Origin: Pseudidiomarina indica
Lineage (GTDB): Bacteria; Pseudomonadota; Gammaproteobacteria; Enterobacterales; Alteromonadaceae
Length of the DNA stretch: 64,000 nucleotides
Assembly (NCBI GenBank): GCA_029279945.1
Contig: JAJUHK010000004.1
Coordinates: 1-64,000, forward strand
Reading direction: 5' to 3'
Both the position numbers and the translations under genes were made by a program. This document shows positions 27,792 through 39,149 of the stretch, in pieces (within the stretch, counting starts at the first letter, position 1; every line of letters starts with the position of its first letter). The notes under the pieces are model-generated. The model was not told the DNA's origin. It searched no databases and saw only the letters and a program-made list of their open reading frames with translations.

Positions 27792-29078
27792 TTACCCGAG
27801 CTTCACTCGTAAGCCCCAGTCATCCCATGCCTGCTGTGCAAGCCCTTCACGGAATTCTGGAGCCGCTATAGTAATCAGTGCTGCAGCGCGTTCAGTGAGG
27901 CTTTTCGCTCTTAAGTTGGCAACCCCAAATTCGGTAACGACGTAATGTACGTGGGCACGTGTGGTCACTACTCCAGCGCCTGGGTTCAGCATGCTGGAGA
28001 TACGTGAGATTTTCCCACCACATGCCGTTGCGGGAAGTGCGATCACTGAACGTCCCCCCTCAGATAGGCTTGCCCCGCGAACAAAATCCATTTGCCCACC
28101 CACTCCAGAGTATATTTTGGTACCCATAGAATCAGCACAAACCTGACCACTAAGATCAATCTGTAACGCACTGTTAATGGCCATCACTTGCTTGTTTTGC
28201 CGAATCACCGCAGTGTCGTTGGTATACTCCACATCTAAGAAGGCTACCAGCGGGTTATCATTTACAAAGTCATAAAGTTTCTGGCTACCCATCGCGAAGG
28301 TGGTCACGATTTTGCCGCGGTGCTTACGCTTGCGCGAGTTATTGATCACGCCACTTTCAACTAAGGGCAGTACGCCATCAGAGAACATTTCCGTATGGAT
28401 ACCAAGATCCTTATGGCTACCTAGGCAGCGTAGCGTTGCATCGGGTATCGCTCCAATGCCCATCTGTAGACAGTCGCCATCGTCAATTAAACCGGCAACT
28501 AACTCACCAATTCGGCTCGTCACGTCGGATTGCTCCGGTTGCTGATGAATAGGAAGCGGTGCCTCGTGTACAAAATAGCGGTCGATTTGGTTCAATGATA
28601 TAAATGAATCACCGTGCGTGCGTGGCATATAAGGATTGACCCACGCAATAACCTTACGCGCAACCTGCAACGCTGCACGCGTCGCCTCTACCGAAATTCC
28701 CAAACTACAGTAGCCATGTGCATCAGGTGGGGACACTTGAATCAGCACCGCATCTAACTTTTGCTCACCAGAACGGAATAATTTCGGGATTTCTGATAGG
28801 AACATAGGCACATAATCAGCCAACCCTTCATTCACCGCCCCACGGGTTGATTTACCTACGAAAAATGCCCGTTGTCGAAGATGCCCCTTTAGTTCTGGCT
28901 GACATAGTACTTCGCTATGTTCGGTATGGAGCTGCAACAAAGTAAGGTTGCGCCGCGATAGCGCCACCTCTGCTAAACCTTCTAACAGCTTGTAGGGTGT
29001 TGCCGCCATGGATTGACACCAAATGACGTCGTTGTCTTCCAAAATTTGCAGCGCTTCATGTGCATTTTGAACGAGCAT
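27792..29078 (-). CDS. Acetyl-CoA hydrolase/transferase family protein
   Basis: A 428-residue CoA-transferase of the 4-hydroxybutyrate CoA-transferase/acetyl-CoA hydrolase type. It has the two-domain layout, with GIGAIPDATLRCL and HTEMFSDGVLPLVESG in the middle and YVVTEFGVANLRAKSLTERAAALI near the end. The likely active-site Glu lies in the ANGxxE-like region LVAFLDVEYTND, so assignment of the catalytic residue is uncertain. The acyl substrate cannot be read from the sequence. It is divergent from the DUF423 gene. Confidence 0.85.
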   Translation of the reverse strand: MLVQNAHEALQILEDNDVIWCQSMAATPYKLLEGLAEVALSRRNLTLLQLHTEHSEVLCQPELKGHLRQRAFFVGKSTRGAVNEGLADYVPMFLSEIPKLFRSGEQKLDAVLIQVSPPDAHGYCSLGISVEATRAALQVARKVIAWVNPYMPRTHGDSFISLNQIDRYFVHEAPLPIHQQPEQSDVTSRIGELVAGLIDDGDCLQMGIGAIPDATLRCLGSHKDLGIHTEMFSDGVLPLVESGVINNSRKRKHRGKIVTTFAMGSQKLYDFVNDNPLVAFLDVEYTNDTAVIRQNKQVMAINSALQIDLSGQVCADSMGTKIYSGVGGQMDFVRGASLSEGGRSVIALPATACGGKISRISSMLNPGAGVVTTRAHVHYVVTEFGVANLRAKSLTERAAALITIAAPEFREGLAQQAWDDWGLRVKLG

Positions 29079-29134
29079 AATGAGTCCTTTTCAGTTACAG
29101 TTTTAACAACATCAACACAAGGTATATTCTAGCT

Positions 29135-29506
29135 ATGAAAGTATTCGTTATGCTTGGCGCGATCAATATGGCGTTAGGGGTAGTTTTGGGAGCATTTGGG
29201 GCACATGGATTAAAAAATTTCGTGAGCCCAGAGCACGTTGCAGTCTTCCAAACGGGCGTTCAGTATCAAATTTACCACGCACTTGGATTGTTGTTGGTTG
29301 CCGTATTACTAAAACAATTTCCAACTGCTGGTGGATTACGCACTGGTGGTTGGATTATGCTCGCGGGAATTATTCTGTTCTCAGGCAGCCTTTATTTACT
29401 GGCGTTAACCGGGATAAGATTCTTCGGTCCAATCACACCCGTTGGTGGTATCTGCTTTATCGTCGCTTGGATCTGGATATTCTGGGCGGTACTTAAAGAA
29501 ATTTGA
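29135..29506 (+). CDS. DUF423 family membrane protein
   Basis: A 123-residue protein of four transmembrane helices. The MLGAINMALGVVLGAFGAHGL start and ITPVGGICFIVAWIWI end are the DUF423 (YgdD) signature. Function is unknown. It ends 24 bp before the tRNA gene on the opposite strand. Confidence 0.85.
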   Translation: MKVFVMLGAINMALGVVLGAFGAHGLKNFVSPEHVAVFQTGVQYQIYHALGLLLVAVLLKQFPTAGGLRTGGWIMLAGIILFSGSLYLLALTGIRFFGPITPVGGICFIVAWIWIFWAVLKEI

Positions 29507-29529
29507 GATTGATTTACTAAAGAGAAATT

Positions 29530-29605
<76 letters not shown>

Positions 29606-29732
29606 ATGTCTTAACGAGGGCGTATTTTACCGATCCTCAACGCCCCGTCAACCCCTTTTTCAGATCCACCCATGCATTCGTTCGCAATTTGGTCACTTCG
29701 AGCGAAAATTAGCCGCACCGCAATAGTTCAGG

Positions 29733-30275
29733 TTATTTGAACAAATGTGTACGGTAATAACGCAACTCTTCTATCGATTCGCGAATATCTGCCAACGCAG
29801 TATGTGTCCCTTGCTTGCTTAACCCTTTCGCAACCTCCGGAGCCCAGTATTTAGCAAGTTGTTTTAGTGTACTTACATCTAAATTTCGGTAGTGGAAATA
29901 GGCCTCTAAGGCGGGCATATGTTGCGCGAGAAACCGGCGATCCTGACAAATGCTGTTACCGCACATAGGTGAACTACCAGGCGTTACCCACTGTTCTAAA
30001 AACGCAATCGTTGCAGCACTTGCTTGTTCATCGTTATAAGTGCTGACTTTGACACGTTCTATTAAGCCTGACGACGTGTGGGTGCGCACGTTCCAGTCAT
30101 CCATACGGTCTAAGTATTCTGGTGGCTGATACACAGCCAGCACAGGCCCTTCAGCTAGCACATTTAAGTCGTAATCGGTGACTATGGTGGCCACTTCTAT
30201 AATATGGTTGGTTTCTGGACATAACCCAGTCATTTCTAAATCGATCCAAATGAGTCGATCGGCACTTGCTGTCAT
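29733..30275 (-). CDS. orn: Oligoribonuclease
   Basis: A 3'-5' exoribonuclease that finishes RNA decay by degrading 2-5 nt fragments and pGpG. The 180-residue DEDDh protein begins with [10 protein letters not shown], then [14 protein letters not shown], and ends [18 protein letters not shown], giving all acidic residues and the catalytic His. It is divergent from rsgA; orn-rsgA-psd neighbourhoods are conserved. Confidence 0.97.
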   Translation of the reverse strand: MTASADRLIWIDLEMTGLCPETNHIIEVATIVTDYDLNVLAEGPVLAVYQPPEYLDRMDDWNVRTHTSSGLIERVKVSTYNDEQASAATIAFLEQWVTPGSSPMCGNSICQDRRFLAQHMPALEAYFHYRNLDVSTLKQLAKYWAPEVAKGLSKQGTHTALADIRESIEELRYYRTHLFK

Positions 30276-30366
30276 TGACGTTTACCTTATCGAGTTACAA
30301 TTAATTTCAGACACTTCTGGCCATGATCATGTATGATTCTGCATAGTATGAACTGGAATGAATTTG

Positions 30367-31425
30367 ATGGCAAAACAACGACGTCTCAATAAAGGGCAAT
30401 TACGCCGAATTAAGTCCAATCAAGAAAAGCGTTTACAGCAAGTGCACCAAGATCTTGATAGACACGATGATACAGTACTCGAAGCTGCAGAGTCAGGTAT
30501 CGTCGTCAGTCGTTTTGGACAACAAGCGATTATTTGTACCGCTGCAGAGCCAGCGTTGCGCTGTCATATCCGTCGCACTATCGATTCTTTAGTTTGTGGC
30601 GATGACGTGATCTGGCGGCGCTTCAAACAACGTCATGACGAGATTGCTGGCGTCATTGAAGCGGTTCAACCACGGCGTACATTACTTAGTCGGCCAGATT
30701 TTTACGACGGGTTAAAACCAGTTGCCGCGAATGTAGATCAAATCCTCATCGTCAGCAGTGTGTTACCGGCATTTTCCTCACAGATCATTGATCGCTATCT
30801 AGTCGCCTGTGAGGACATTGGGGTCACGCCGGCGATTATTCTCAACAAAGCTGATTTACTCGACCAATTACCTGCAGACGAGCAGAAAGAGATTACCGAA
30901 GCATTGACCATGTACCGTAATATAGGCTACCGAGTTGAAACAGTGAATGCCCTGCAACCTGAGTCTGCCCAGCCAGTGCGCGAGCTCTTGGTAGACCACT
31001 GCTCGATTGTGGTTGGCCAATCAGGGGTTGGTAAATCATCGCTGGTCAATGCACTGATGCCCCATATTAACGCCGATGTAGGCGCCATCTCTGGCGGCTC
31101 TGGGCTAGGTCAACATACCACTACCGTAGCTACACGCTACGAGGTTCCTACCGGCGGTGTCCTGATTGACTCTCCTGGAATTAGGGAATTCGCGTTATGG
31201 CATCTTGAGCCAGAACGTGTTGCTTGGTGTTATATCGATTTTCGCCCCTATCTGGGACAGTGTAAATTCCGCGATTGTAAACATCTCGATGACCCCGGCT
31301 GTGCATTACAAGAAGCCTGTCAAGCAGGTGACCTACACGAATTACGGCTGTACAATTACCATAAAATAATCGAATCGATGGCATTAAAACCATCCCGTGC
31401 AACAACAAGAGGTAAAAAAGCGTGA
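30367..31425 (+). CDS. rsgA: Ribosome small subunit-dependent GTPase RsgA
   Basis: A late 30S-assembly GTPase. The circularly permuted GTPase order is visible: NKADLL (G4), then GQSGVGKSSLVNAL (G1), then DSPGIREF (G3), after an N-terminal OB-fold; the C-terminal zinc knuckle is FRDCKHLDDPGC. The start at 30367 (MAKQRRLNKGQLRR) matches the basic N-terminus of the family; an in-frame ATG at 30358 is also possible. Its stop overlaps the psd GTG by 4 bp. Confidence 0.95.
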   Translation: MAKQRRLNKGQLRRIKSNQEKRLQQVHQDLDRHDDTVLEAAESGIVVSRFGQQAIICTAAEPALRCHIRRTIDSLVCGDDVIWRRFKQRHDEIAGVIEAVQPRRTLLSRPDFYDGLKPVAANVDQILIVSSVLPAFSSQIIDRYLVACEDIGVTPAIILNKADLLDQLPADEQKEITEALTMYRNIGYRVETVNALQPESAQPVRELLVDHCSIVVGQSGVGKSSLVNALMPHINADVGAISGGSGLGQHTTTVATRYEVPTGGVLIDSPGIREFALWHLEPERVAWCYIDFRPYLGQCKFRDCKHLDDPGCALQEACQAGDLHELRLYNYHKIIESMALKPSRATTRGKKA

Positions 31426-32294
31426 ACTGGAATCGCGTTAAAATACAACTGCAGCATGTTATGCCTAAACATGCCATTTCCCGGGCGATGGGTAAGTTTG
31501 CCGCAGCGCAAGCGGGCTGGTTTACTCAAGCGTTTATTCGTTGGTTCATTCGTCACTATAAAATTGATATGAGTGAAGCAGTGCTAGAACAGCCCAGTGA
31601 CTATAAAACCTTTAATGAGTTTTTTACCCGTTATTTAAAGCCAGAATTACGCCCGTTGTTAGCAAATGAACCCCATTTGTTTGCACAGCCAGTCGATGGT
31701 GCTGTGAGCCAGCTTGGCGACATTGAAGATGGCCGTATCTTCCAAGCAAAAGGGCATGATTACAGTTTACTTGAGTTATTAGGTGGTGACGAAGAAGCGG
31801 CCAAACATTTTGAAGATGGCGATTTTGCCACCATTTATTTGGCCCCAAAAGATTATCACCGTATTCACATGCCCTGTGACGGTGTACTTCGGAAAATGAT
31901 TTATGTGCCTGGTGATCTGTATTCCGTGAACCCATTGACAGTCGCTAACGTACCTAATCTCTTTGCTCGTAACGAGCGTGTTATTGCCATTTTTGATGGT
32001 GAGTTTGGGCCATTTGCGATGATCTTAGTTGGGGCAACCATTGTCGCCAGCATTGGCACTGTTTGGTCTGGCACAGTGACGCCACCGACTGGTCAAGATA
32101 CTCATGCGTGGCATTATCCCGCCTCTGGTGACCAAGCTATTCGCTTAAATAAAGGCGATGAGATGGGGCATTTCAAGTTGGGTTCAACTGTTATTCTGTT
32201 ATTCCCCGATGACGTGATCGACTTTACCGATGACCTTGAACCCGGTTCAGTCACTCGTGTCGGTGGTATTCTCGGCAAACGTGACGATGACTAA
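31422..32294 (+). CDS. psd: Phosphatidylserine decarboxylase proenzyme
   Basis: Makes phosphatidylethanolamine at the inner membrane. The 290-residue proenzyme self-cleaves at the LGST motif (Ser255 in FKLGSTVILLFP) to form the pyruvoyl cofactor. The catalytic-site histidine region YHRIHMPCDG is present. It starts with GTG, overlapping rsgA (GTGA). A bidirectional terminator follows. Confidence 0.97.
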   Translation: MNWNRVKIQLQHVMPKHAISRAMGKFAAAQAGWFTQAFIRWFIRHYKIDMSEAVLEQPSDYKTFNEFFTRYLKPELRPLLANEPHLFAQPVDGAVSQLGDIEDGRIFQAKGHDYSLLELLGGDEEAAKHFEDGDFATIYLAPKDYHRIHMPCDGVLRKMIYVPGDLYSVNPLTVANVPNLFARNERVIAIFDGEFGPFAMILVGATIVASIGTVWSGTVTPPTGQDTHAWHYPASGDQAIRLNKGDEMGHFKLGSTVILLFPDDVIDFTDDLEPGSVTRVGGILGKRDDD

Positions 32295-32310
32295 CATTAA
32301 GTCAGATAAT

Positions 32311-32342
32311 AAAAAGGCTTCATAAATCATGAAGCCTTTTTT
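32311..32342. terminator. Bidirectional terminator between psd and the RND pump gene
   Basis: AAGGCTTCAT and ATGAAGCCTT form a perfect 10 bp stem, with A5 before and T6 after. It serves both convergent genes. Confidence 0.9.
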
Positions 32343-32349
32343 GTTTGGG

Positions 32350-35300
32350 TTATTCCACTTTTTGGTCGGGATACTCTTGTTCCAGTGCCTGCAATTCTTT
32401 CGCAATCGTTTCTGGCGAGGTGGTATTACGCGCCAGCAGTGAGTACAGCGCTGGAATCACAAAAATAGTGAGGAACGATGACAACGCTACCCCCGCAAAA
32501 ATCACCACCCCAATCACAGTTCTGCTTTCTGAACCTGGACCAGAGCCGAGAATCAATGGAATCGCACTGACCAACGTGGTGACCGCAGTCATCACAATCG
32601 GACGTAACCGCTGCTGTGACGCTTGCAGCAAGGCATCATCAAACTTCATTCCGGCATCGCGAAGCTGGTTCGAGAACTCAACAATAAGGATCCCGTTCTT
32701 CGCTGCTAAGCCAATCAACATCACAATCCCGATTTGGCTATAAATGTTGATGGTCATATCGGTCATATACAATCCGATAATTGCGCCCAAAATTGCTACA
32801 GGCACCATCAGCATAATCACAAACGGGTGCACGAAGCTCTCAAACTGTGCCGCTAACACGAGGTAGGCAACTAACAGTGCCAGCACGAATACAAAGATAA
32901 CTGAGCTGCCACTTTCTTTGTAAAGCTGCGATTCACCTTTGTAGTCAATAGTGACGTCATCTGGCAATTCGGTGCGCACAATTTCTTCTAAGTACGCCAA
33001 CGCCTCACCTAATGAATAGCCTTCCGCTAAGTTGGCTTCGATCGTGATACTACGCATCCGGTTATAGCGGTTAAGTGAGCCAGCTGTTGCCTTTTCTTCA
33101 ATAGTCACCAAGTTTGACAGCGGTATTAGCTGGTTCGATGAACTCGAGCGAACATAAATATTATCAATGGCTGTTGGGCTACGATAATCGGAGCGTTCAC
33201 CTTCTAAGATAACATCGTACTCTTCACCACGGTCGATGTAAGTTGTTGCTCGCCGTTGCCCCAGCATTGTTTCTAAAGTTCGGCCAATATCCCCCACCGA
33301 TACGCCAAGATCTGACGCACGTTCCTGATCAATACGAATCAGTAACTGTGGCAGAGTTGCTTTATAGTCGCTATCCAGATCCAGTAGGTACGGATTATTA
33401 CTCGCCTTTTCAATCACGATATCGCGATATGCAGCCAGCTGTTCATAAGTATTACCTTGCAGCACAAATTGTACTGGTCGTCCGTTACCGCCACTGATAC
33501 CGCTACGCATGAAGGCGTAAGCGCGAACCCCGGTCAGATTATTGAGTTTCTGCGACACTTCATCCATCAACTCAAAGGTTGACCAATCGCGTTCCTCAAA
33601 GGGTATGGTTCCGACTGTTGCCACCCCAGCTGAATCACCCCAGCCCGGTGAACGAATAATCAGTCGGTCAATTTTACCTTCCTCTAAATAGGGCATTAGG
33701 ATCCGCTCAACTTCACGCATATGCGCTGAGTTGGATTCAAAGCTAGCCCCTTCTTCACCACGGACGAGTACAAAAAAGGTACCGCGGTCTTCGGGTGGTA
33801 CGAACTCCTGTTCAACGAACTGCATGATACCATATGCCAACACCCCAGAAGTAATAACCAACAATGCTGCCAGCCAGGGGTATGCTAACGTCCGTTTCAG
33901 AACACGCACATAACCTTGTTCGATATAACTAAAGGCTCGATCAATCAGCTGACCAAACTTGTTCGATCGCTCCTTGCGCTCCAAAATTTTGGAGCCTAAC
34001 ATCGGCGATAGTGTCAGCGCAGTAAGACTAGAGAATGCAACTGCTGCGGCAATAGCGAGCGCAAACTCAGTAAAGAGCTGGCCAATATTACCATCCAAGA
34101 ATGCCAGCGGTACGAATACCGAAATAAGTACAGCGGTCGTTGCTAGAACTGCGAACCCAACCTCTCGGGCACCTCGAAATGCAGCCAACAACGGGGGTTC
34201 ACCTGCTTCAATCCGGCGGTAGATGTTTTCTAATACGATGATAGAGTCATCCACCACCAACCCGATGGCGAGCACCAGCGCCAACAACGTCAGTAAGTTG
34301 ATCGAGAACCCCATAGCAAACAAGGCAATATACGAGGCAATAATGGCCACTGGTACCGTAAGCGCCGGAATTAGGGTGGCGCGAAGGTTCCCCAAGAAAA
34401 GATAAATAACAATGATAACCAACGCCATCGCAATGAGCAGGGTATTGTACACCTCATCAATCGACCCCTTGATAAAGATCGATGAGTCGTAACTAGGTAC
34501 AATAAACATCGATTCGGGAAGCGTCTGCATAATATTTTCTATTTCTTTGCGAACATTCTCAACCACTTCTAGCGTGTTGGCTTTCGATTGTTTCACAATC
34601 CCGATACCAATCATGTTGACGCCATTGCCACGGAAGTCAGTTTTATCGTTCTCCGAACCCATTTCGATGCGAGCAACTTCGGCCAAGCGCACCAGTTGCC
34701 CGTTATCTCCGCGTTTAATACTCAAACGTTCGAAATGCTCTGGCGTAAGATAGGTTCGCGCAACTCGCACCGTAAATTCGCGGTCAATAGATTCAACTTC
34801 TCCTGCGGGCAGCTCAACGTTTTCCGAACGTAAGCGATTTTCTATATCGGTAACGGTGATATTGCGAGCCGCCATAGCATCTCTATCCAGCCATATACGC
34901 ATGGCATAACGACGTTCACCACCAAGTACGACACGAGCGACCCCGTCTACCACTGACAGGCGATCTGCTATATATCGGTCCGCATAGTCGGTCAATTCTA
35001 AGACCGACATTGTCTCACTGCGTAAGTTGTACCAGACGATCGTACTTTCATCGGAGTTTGCTTTTGAAACTTCGGGTGGATCAACCTGCTCAGGCAGGTT
35101 ATCAAGGACACGTGAAACCCGATCACGAACGTCATTGGCGGCAGCATCAATATCGCGCGATAACTCAAACTCAATACTGATTCGTGAACGACCATTACGG
35201 CTGTTTGAAGAAATATTCTTAATCCCCTCAATACCGCTGATACGATCTTCAATAACCTGCGTGATCTGTGTTTCAACGATATCTGCGGAGGCGCCACGAT

Positions 35301-35451
35301 ACGTTGTATCAATCGAAACAATCGGTGGGTCGATATCGGGGTATTCGCGTAGTGGTAGCATCGAAAATGCGACCACGCCGAATACAATTAGCAATATATT
35401 AACAACCGAGGCAAAAACTGGACGTTTAACCGATAAGTCAGAGAGTAACAT
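32350..35451 (-). CDS. RND efflux transporter, AcrB-type permease
   Basis: A 1033-residue inner-membrane proton-driven pump of the hydrophobe/amphiphile efflux family. Twelve transmembrane helices lie in two repeats separated by large periplasmic loops. TM4 has the proton-relay LALVLAIGLVVDDSIIVLENI, and the second repeat has the related IVMLIGLAAKNGILIVEF. It follows its membrane fusion partner by 5 bp. No TolC-like gene is in the window. Drug range cannot be inferred from sequence. Confidence 0.94.
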   Translation of the reverse strand: MLLSDLSVKRPVFASVVNILLIVFGVVAFSMLPLREYPDIDPPIVSIDTTYRGASADIVETQITQVIEDRISGIEGIKNISSNSRNGRSRISIEFELSRDIDAAANDVRDRVSRVLDNLPEQVDPPEVSKANSDESTIVWYNLRSETMSVLELTDYADRYIADRLSVVDGVARVVLGGERRYAMRIWLDRDAMAARNITVTDIENRLRSENVELPAGEVESIDREFTVRVARTYLTPEHFERLSIKRGDNGQLVRLAEVARIEMGSENDKTDFRGNGVNMIGIGIVKQSKANTLEVVENVRKEIENIMQTLPESMFIVPSYDSSIFIKGSIDEVYNTLLIAMALVIIVIYLFLGNLRATLIPALTVPVAIIASYIALFAMGFSINLLTLLALVLAIGLVVDDSIIVLENIYRRIEAGEPPLLAAFRGAREVGFAVLATTAVLISVFVPLAFLDGNIGQLFTEFALAIAAAVAFSSLTALTLSPMLGSKILERKERSNKFGQLIDRAFSYIEQGYVRVLKRTLAYPWLAALLVITSGVLAYGIMQFVEQEFVPPEDRGTFFVLVRGEEGASFESNSAHMREVERILMPYLEEGKIDRLIIRSPGWGDSAGVATVGTIPFEERDWSTFELMDEVSQKLNNLTGVRAYAFMRSGISGGNGRPVQFVLQGNTYEQLAAYRDIVIEKASNNPYLLDLDSDYKATLPQLLIRIDQERASDLGVSVGDIGRTLETMLGQRRATTYIDRGEEYDVILEGERSDYRSPTAIDNIYVRSSSSNQLIPLSNLVTIEEKATAGSLNRYNRMRSITIEANLAEGYSLGEALAYLEEIVRTELPDDVTIDYKGESQLYKESGSSVIFVFVLALLVAYLVLAAQFESFVHPFVIMLMVPVAILGAIIGLYMTDMTINIYSQIGIVMLIGLAAKNGILIVEFSNQLRDAGMKFDDALLQASQQRLRPIVMTAVTTLVSAIPLILGSGPGSESRTVIGVVIFAGVALSSFLTIFVIPALYSLLARNTTSPETIAKELQALEQEYPDQKVE

Positions 35452-35456
35452 AGATG

Positions 35457-36515
35457 TTAACCCTCCCGAATAACGACAGAAACACCATCGCGCAGGCGAA
35501 TCATGCCCTCGGTCACGACTTTGTCACCAGGTTTGATGCCGTCAATAATTTCGACAATGCCGGGTTTGCGGCGGCCAATAGTGACTGGAGTTTGGTGGGC
35601 AACAAGGTTGTCATCAATAACATATACAAACATGCGATCATTAATCGGTACTACCGCCTTTTCTGGCAGAATGATGGCTTCATCCACGCTCCGTAATAAA
35701 CTCACTCGCAACAACATGCCTGGGCGGAGTTTATTATCTTTGTTGGGAATAATGGCTCGTACTAGAATTGACCGCGTTAATGGATCCACCCGCGAGTCAA
35801 TGCTGCGTATTTCACCACGGAACTCCTCGCCCGGATATGCACCACTACGCGCCACCACGTCTTGCCCCACTTTTAAACTAGCAAAGAATAATTCCGGAAC
35901 GTTAAAGTCCAATTTGATTGGGGTTACATCATCTAACGTAGTAATTTGCTGGCCTGGGCTCACCAATGAACCAACGCTCACGTGACGAATCCCTAAACGA
36001 CCGTCAAATGGTGCCACAATACGTTTCTGTGCTAACTGCGTTTCTGCAACTTCAAGCGCTGCAATAATTTCTTTGACGGTAACATCTTGTGATTCCAGCT
36101 GTTGCTGAGAGGCGGCGTTTTGGCGCCGTAAATCGACCAGACGTTGATATTGACGATTTGCTTCAGCTAAGCGGAACTTTAGCTCTTGCACCCGTGCGTT
36201 TTCTTCTCGAGAGTCCAACTCCACTAGCACATCACCGGCTTTTACCACATCACCATCGTCAAAGTAGACGGCCATCACAATGTCTTGTGTTTGGGCTGTA
36301 ACTACGATTGATTCATTAGCCTGCGCTGTGCCAAGAGCTTCAATCACATCACGAAACTCACTCATCTGAACAGTTTGAACGCGCACTGGGACGGGGTTTT
36401 GAGGACGCTCTTCTTTTCCAGCAGTCGGATCGGCAATCCCCAAAAAGTAGATGGCAGCGGCGGCTGCCAATATCAAGACAATTGTGATCGGATTAAATAA
36501 GTTTCGTGCTGCCAT
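35457..36515 (-). CDS. RND efflux membrane fusion protein
   Basis: The periplasmic adaptor of the pump. The 352-residue protein begins with an uncleaved-looking hydrophobic helix (ITIVLILAAAAAIYFLGIA), then has the split lipoyl domain (VTAQTQDIV ... VVAPFDGRLGIRHVSVGSLV), a coiled-coil hairpin (about 105-165), and a C-terminal beta-barrel ending MIRLRDGVSVVIRE. It is first in the operon and no local TetR or other regulator is visible. Confidence 0.92.
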   Translation of the reverse strand: MAARNLFNPITIVLILAAAAAIYFLGIADPTAGKEERPQNPVPVRVQTVQMSEFRDVIEALGTAQANESIVVTAQTQDIVMAVYFDDGDVVKAGDVLVELDSREENARVQELKFRLAEANRQYQRLVDLRRQNAASQQQLESQDVTVKEIIAALEVAETQLAQKRIVAPFDGRLGIRHVSVGSLVSPGQQITTLDDVTPIKLDFNVPELFFASLKVGQDVVARSGAYPGEEFRGEIRSIDSRVDPLTRSILVRAIIPNKDNKLRPGMLLRVSLLRSVDEAIILPEKAVVPINDRMFVYVIDDNLVAHQTPVTIGRRKPGIVEIIDGIKPGDKVVTEGMIRLRDGVSVVIREG

Positions 36516-36636
36516 AAATCCCTCAGGTTACCGCGTTGGCTTCATGTCATTCTCTGACACTATTGTAACCTAGTGATTCTTCGCAGCATCCCCGCTCATC
36601 GGACAATAAACGGGGTTTACCGCAAAAATGAAATGA

Positions 36637-37707
<1,071 letters not shown>

Positions 37708-37744
37708 ACATCCAAGTTAACCATTGAGTGAATGTGCTAGCTTA

Positions 37745-38572
37745 TCATTTTTGAGTATTTTTTTCCTGATCAATTTCAGCTTTTAGCCGCATGATCAGCT
37801 TATTGGCGATGGTTCCAGGTTGTGGGATTTGTGGCAGTTGATCGATATCAAACCACCCCCCTTCTTCCAACTCAAAGGGATCAATACGCACTTCACCACT
37901 TTCCCACTCGGCTAAAAACCCGATCATTAACGAGTTAGGAAATGGCCACGACTGACTCAGAACATAGCGCGGGTGCTTAATGCGAATACCTGCCTCTTCC
38001 ATAACTTCACGGGCCAACGTCGTTTCTAGTGGTTCGCCTGCTTCTACAAAACCTGCCAGAACCGAGTACATCCCTTCCGGATGCCGCTTACCGCGTGCCA
38101 ACAGAATTTGCCGGCCTTTACGGATGGCGACAATAATGCAAGGAGAGATACGTGGGTAACAGCGATGTTGACAGGTATGGCAATGCATTGCGATTTCCCA
38201 ATCAACGGCCTGCATCCGTGCGCCACAGCGCCCACAATAACGATGCGTAGCTAAAAAGTCAGCGACTTGCTTCGCTCGTGCAGCCATCGCAAACAATGCA
38301 TCGTCAGAGCCAATAATTAACTCGCGAACGCTACGAAATTCACCTACCACTGAAAAGTTTAAATCTCCGTAATCCGCAATAACCAAATAGCAGCTCCGCT
38401 CGCGTAACTCGCCAATGTGAACTGTGGTGTAATCATTGAGATCAGGAAATGGTAACTCGTCGAGAAAGCCATGAGGGATTTGCCGACTTTCGGTCATCAA
38501 CAATTCACCGCCGGAAATCACAAACCACCATGCCGGCTCATCAGTTGCTGGTCGCTGGTAGGGTTTTGTCAT
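37745..38572 (-). CDS. nudC: NAD(+) diphosphatase / NAD-cap decapping Nudix hydrolase
   Basis: NudC hydrolyses NADH and can remove NAD caps from RNA. The 275-residue protein has the zinc ribbon CGRCGARM ... CHTCQH, the Nudix box GFVEAGEPLETTLAREVMEEAGI, and the NudC-specific SQSWPFPNSLMIGF. The SQPWPFP consensus has Ser where Pro is usual. It precedes hemE, as in other gammaproteobacteria. Confidence 0.93.
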   Translation of the reverse strand: MTKPYQRPATDEPAWWFVISGGELLMTESRQIPHGFLDELPFPDLNDYTTVHIGELRERSCYLVIADYGDLNFSVVGEFRSVRELIIGSDDALFAMAARAKQVADFLATHRYCGRCGARMQAVDWEIAMHCHTCQHRCYPRISPCIIVAIRKGRQILLARGKRHPEGMYSVLAGFVEAGEPLETTLAREVMEEAGIRIKHPRYVLSQSWPFPNSLMIGFLAEWESGEVRIDPFELEEGGWFDIDQLPQIPQPGTIANKLIMRLKAEIDQEKNTQK

Positions 38573-38660
38573 AATAATAACCTGAATTAAAAGCGAAATA
38601 AGTTGACGCTAGCTTACCATCATCAGTAGATTGGTGGCTATGGATGAATTGGAGAACGAT

Positions 38661-39134
38661 ATGTTAACGCGTAATGAATTGGCGAAACAACGATGGGCCG
38701 GAGCTCACGCTGCAATTGATGTTTGGTTGCAGGCACGGCAAGAATTACTGGTAGAGTATTTTATGCTCGCCGGGCTTCCTCCCTATGCTCGCGAATCTCA
38801 GGCCCTACCTGCAGCGTCAGATATCACGCATTTTTGTGGCTTATTAATGGATTACGTCTCGGCAGGTCATTTTGAAATTTATGACAAAGTGATCCGCAAC
38901 AGCCAAGGTGCACCTGCAGAAAGTTTGCAGCATGTGGAGGATGAAGTATTTCCACATATTGCAGAAACCACCAATGCAGCGCTCGACTTCAACGATACTT
39001 ATGGACACATCACCGCTGATACGAATTTGCCTAAGTTTGATGCAGATTTATCGGTACTGGGAGAGGCGCTAAGCCTGCGGATGGAACTTGAAGACCAACT
39101 CTTAGCAATGTTAGAGCAGCATCAGCTGCTCTAA
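38661..39134 (+). CDS. rsd: Regulator of sigma D (Rsd/AlgQ family)
   Basis: An anti-sigma factor that binds RpoD and lets RNA polymerase use alternative sigmas. The 157-residue helical protein shows the family's WLQARQELLVEYFMLAG and LLMDYVSAGHFEIYDKV segments and a C-terminal LSLRMELEDQLL. The ATG at 38661 is preferred because GGAG lies 6 bp before it; the open frame runs further upstream. It is divergent from nudC. Confidence 0.88.
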   Translation: MLTRNELAKQRWAGAHAAIDVWLQARQELLVEYFMLAGLPPYARESQALPAASDITHFCGLLMDYVSAGHFEIYDKVIRNSQGAPAESLQHVEDEVFPHIAETTNAALDFNDTYGHITADTNLPKFDADLSVLGEALSLRMELEDQLLAMLEQHQLL

Positions 39135-39149
39135 CACATGGGGCTGAAC

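Noticed and set aside
32345-32743. 132-codon plus-strand frame in the RND pump region
   Set aside because: It lies opposite a strongly conserved transporter; composition is typical of antisense shadow.
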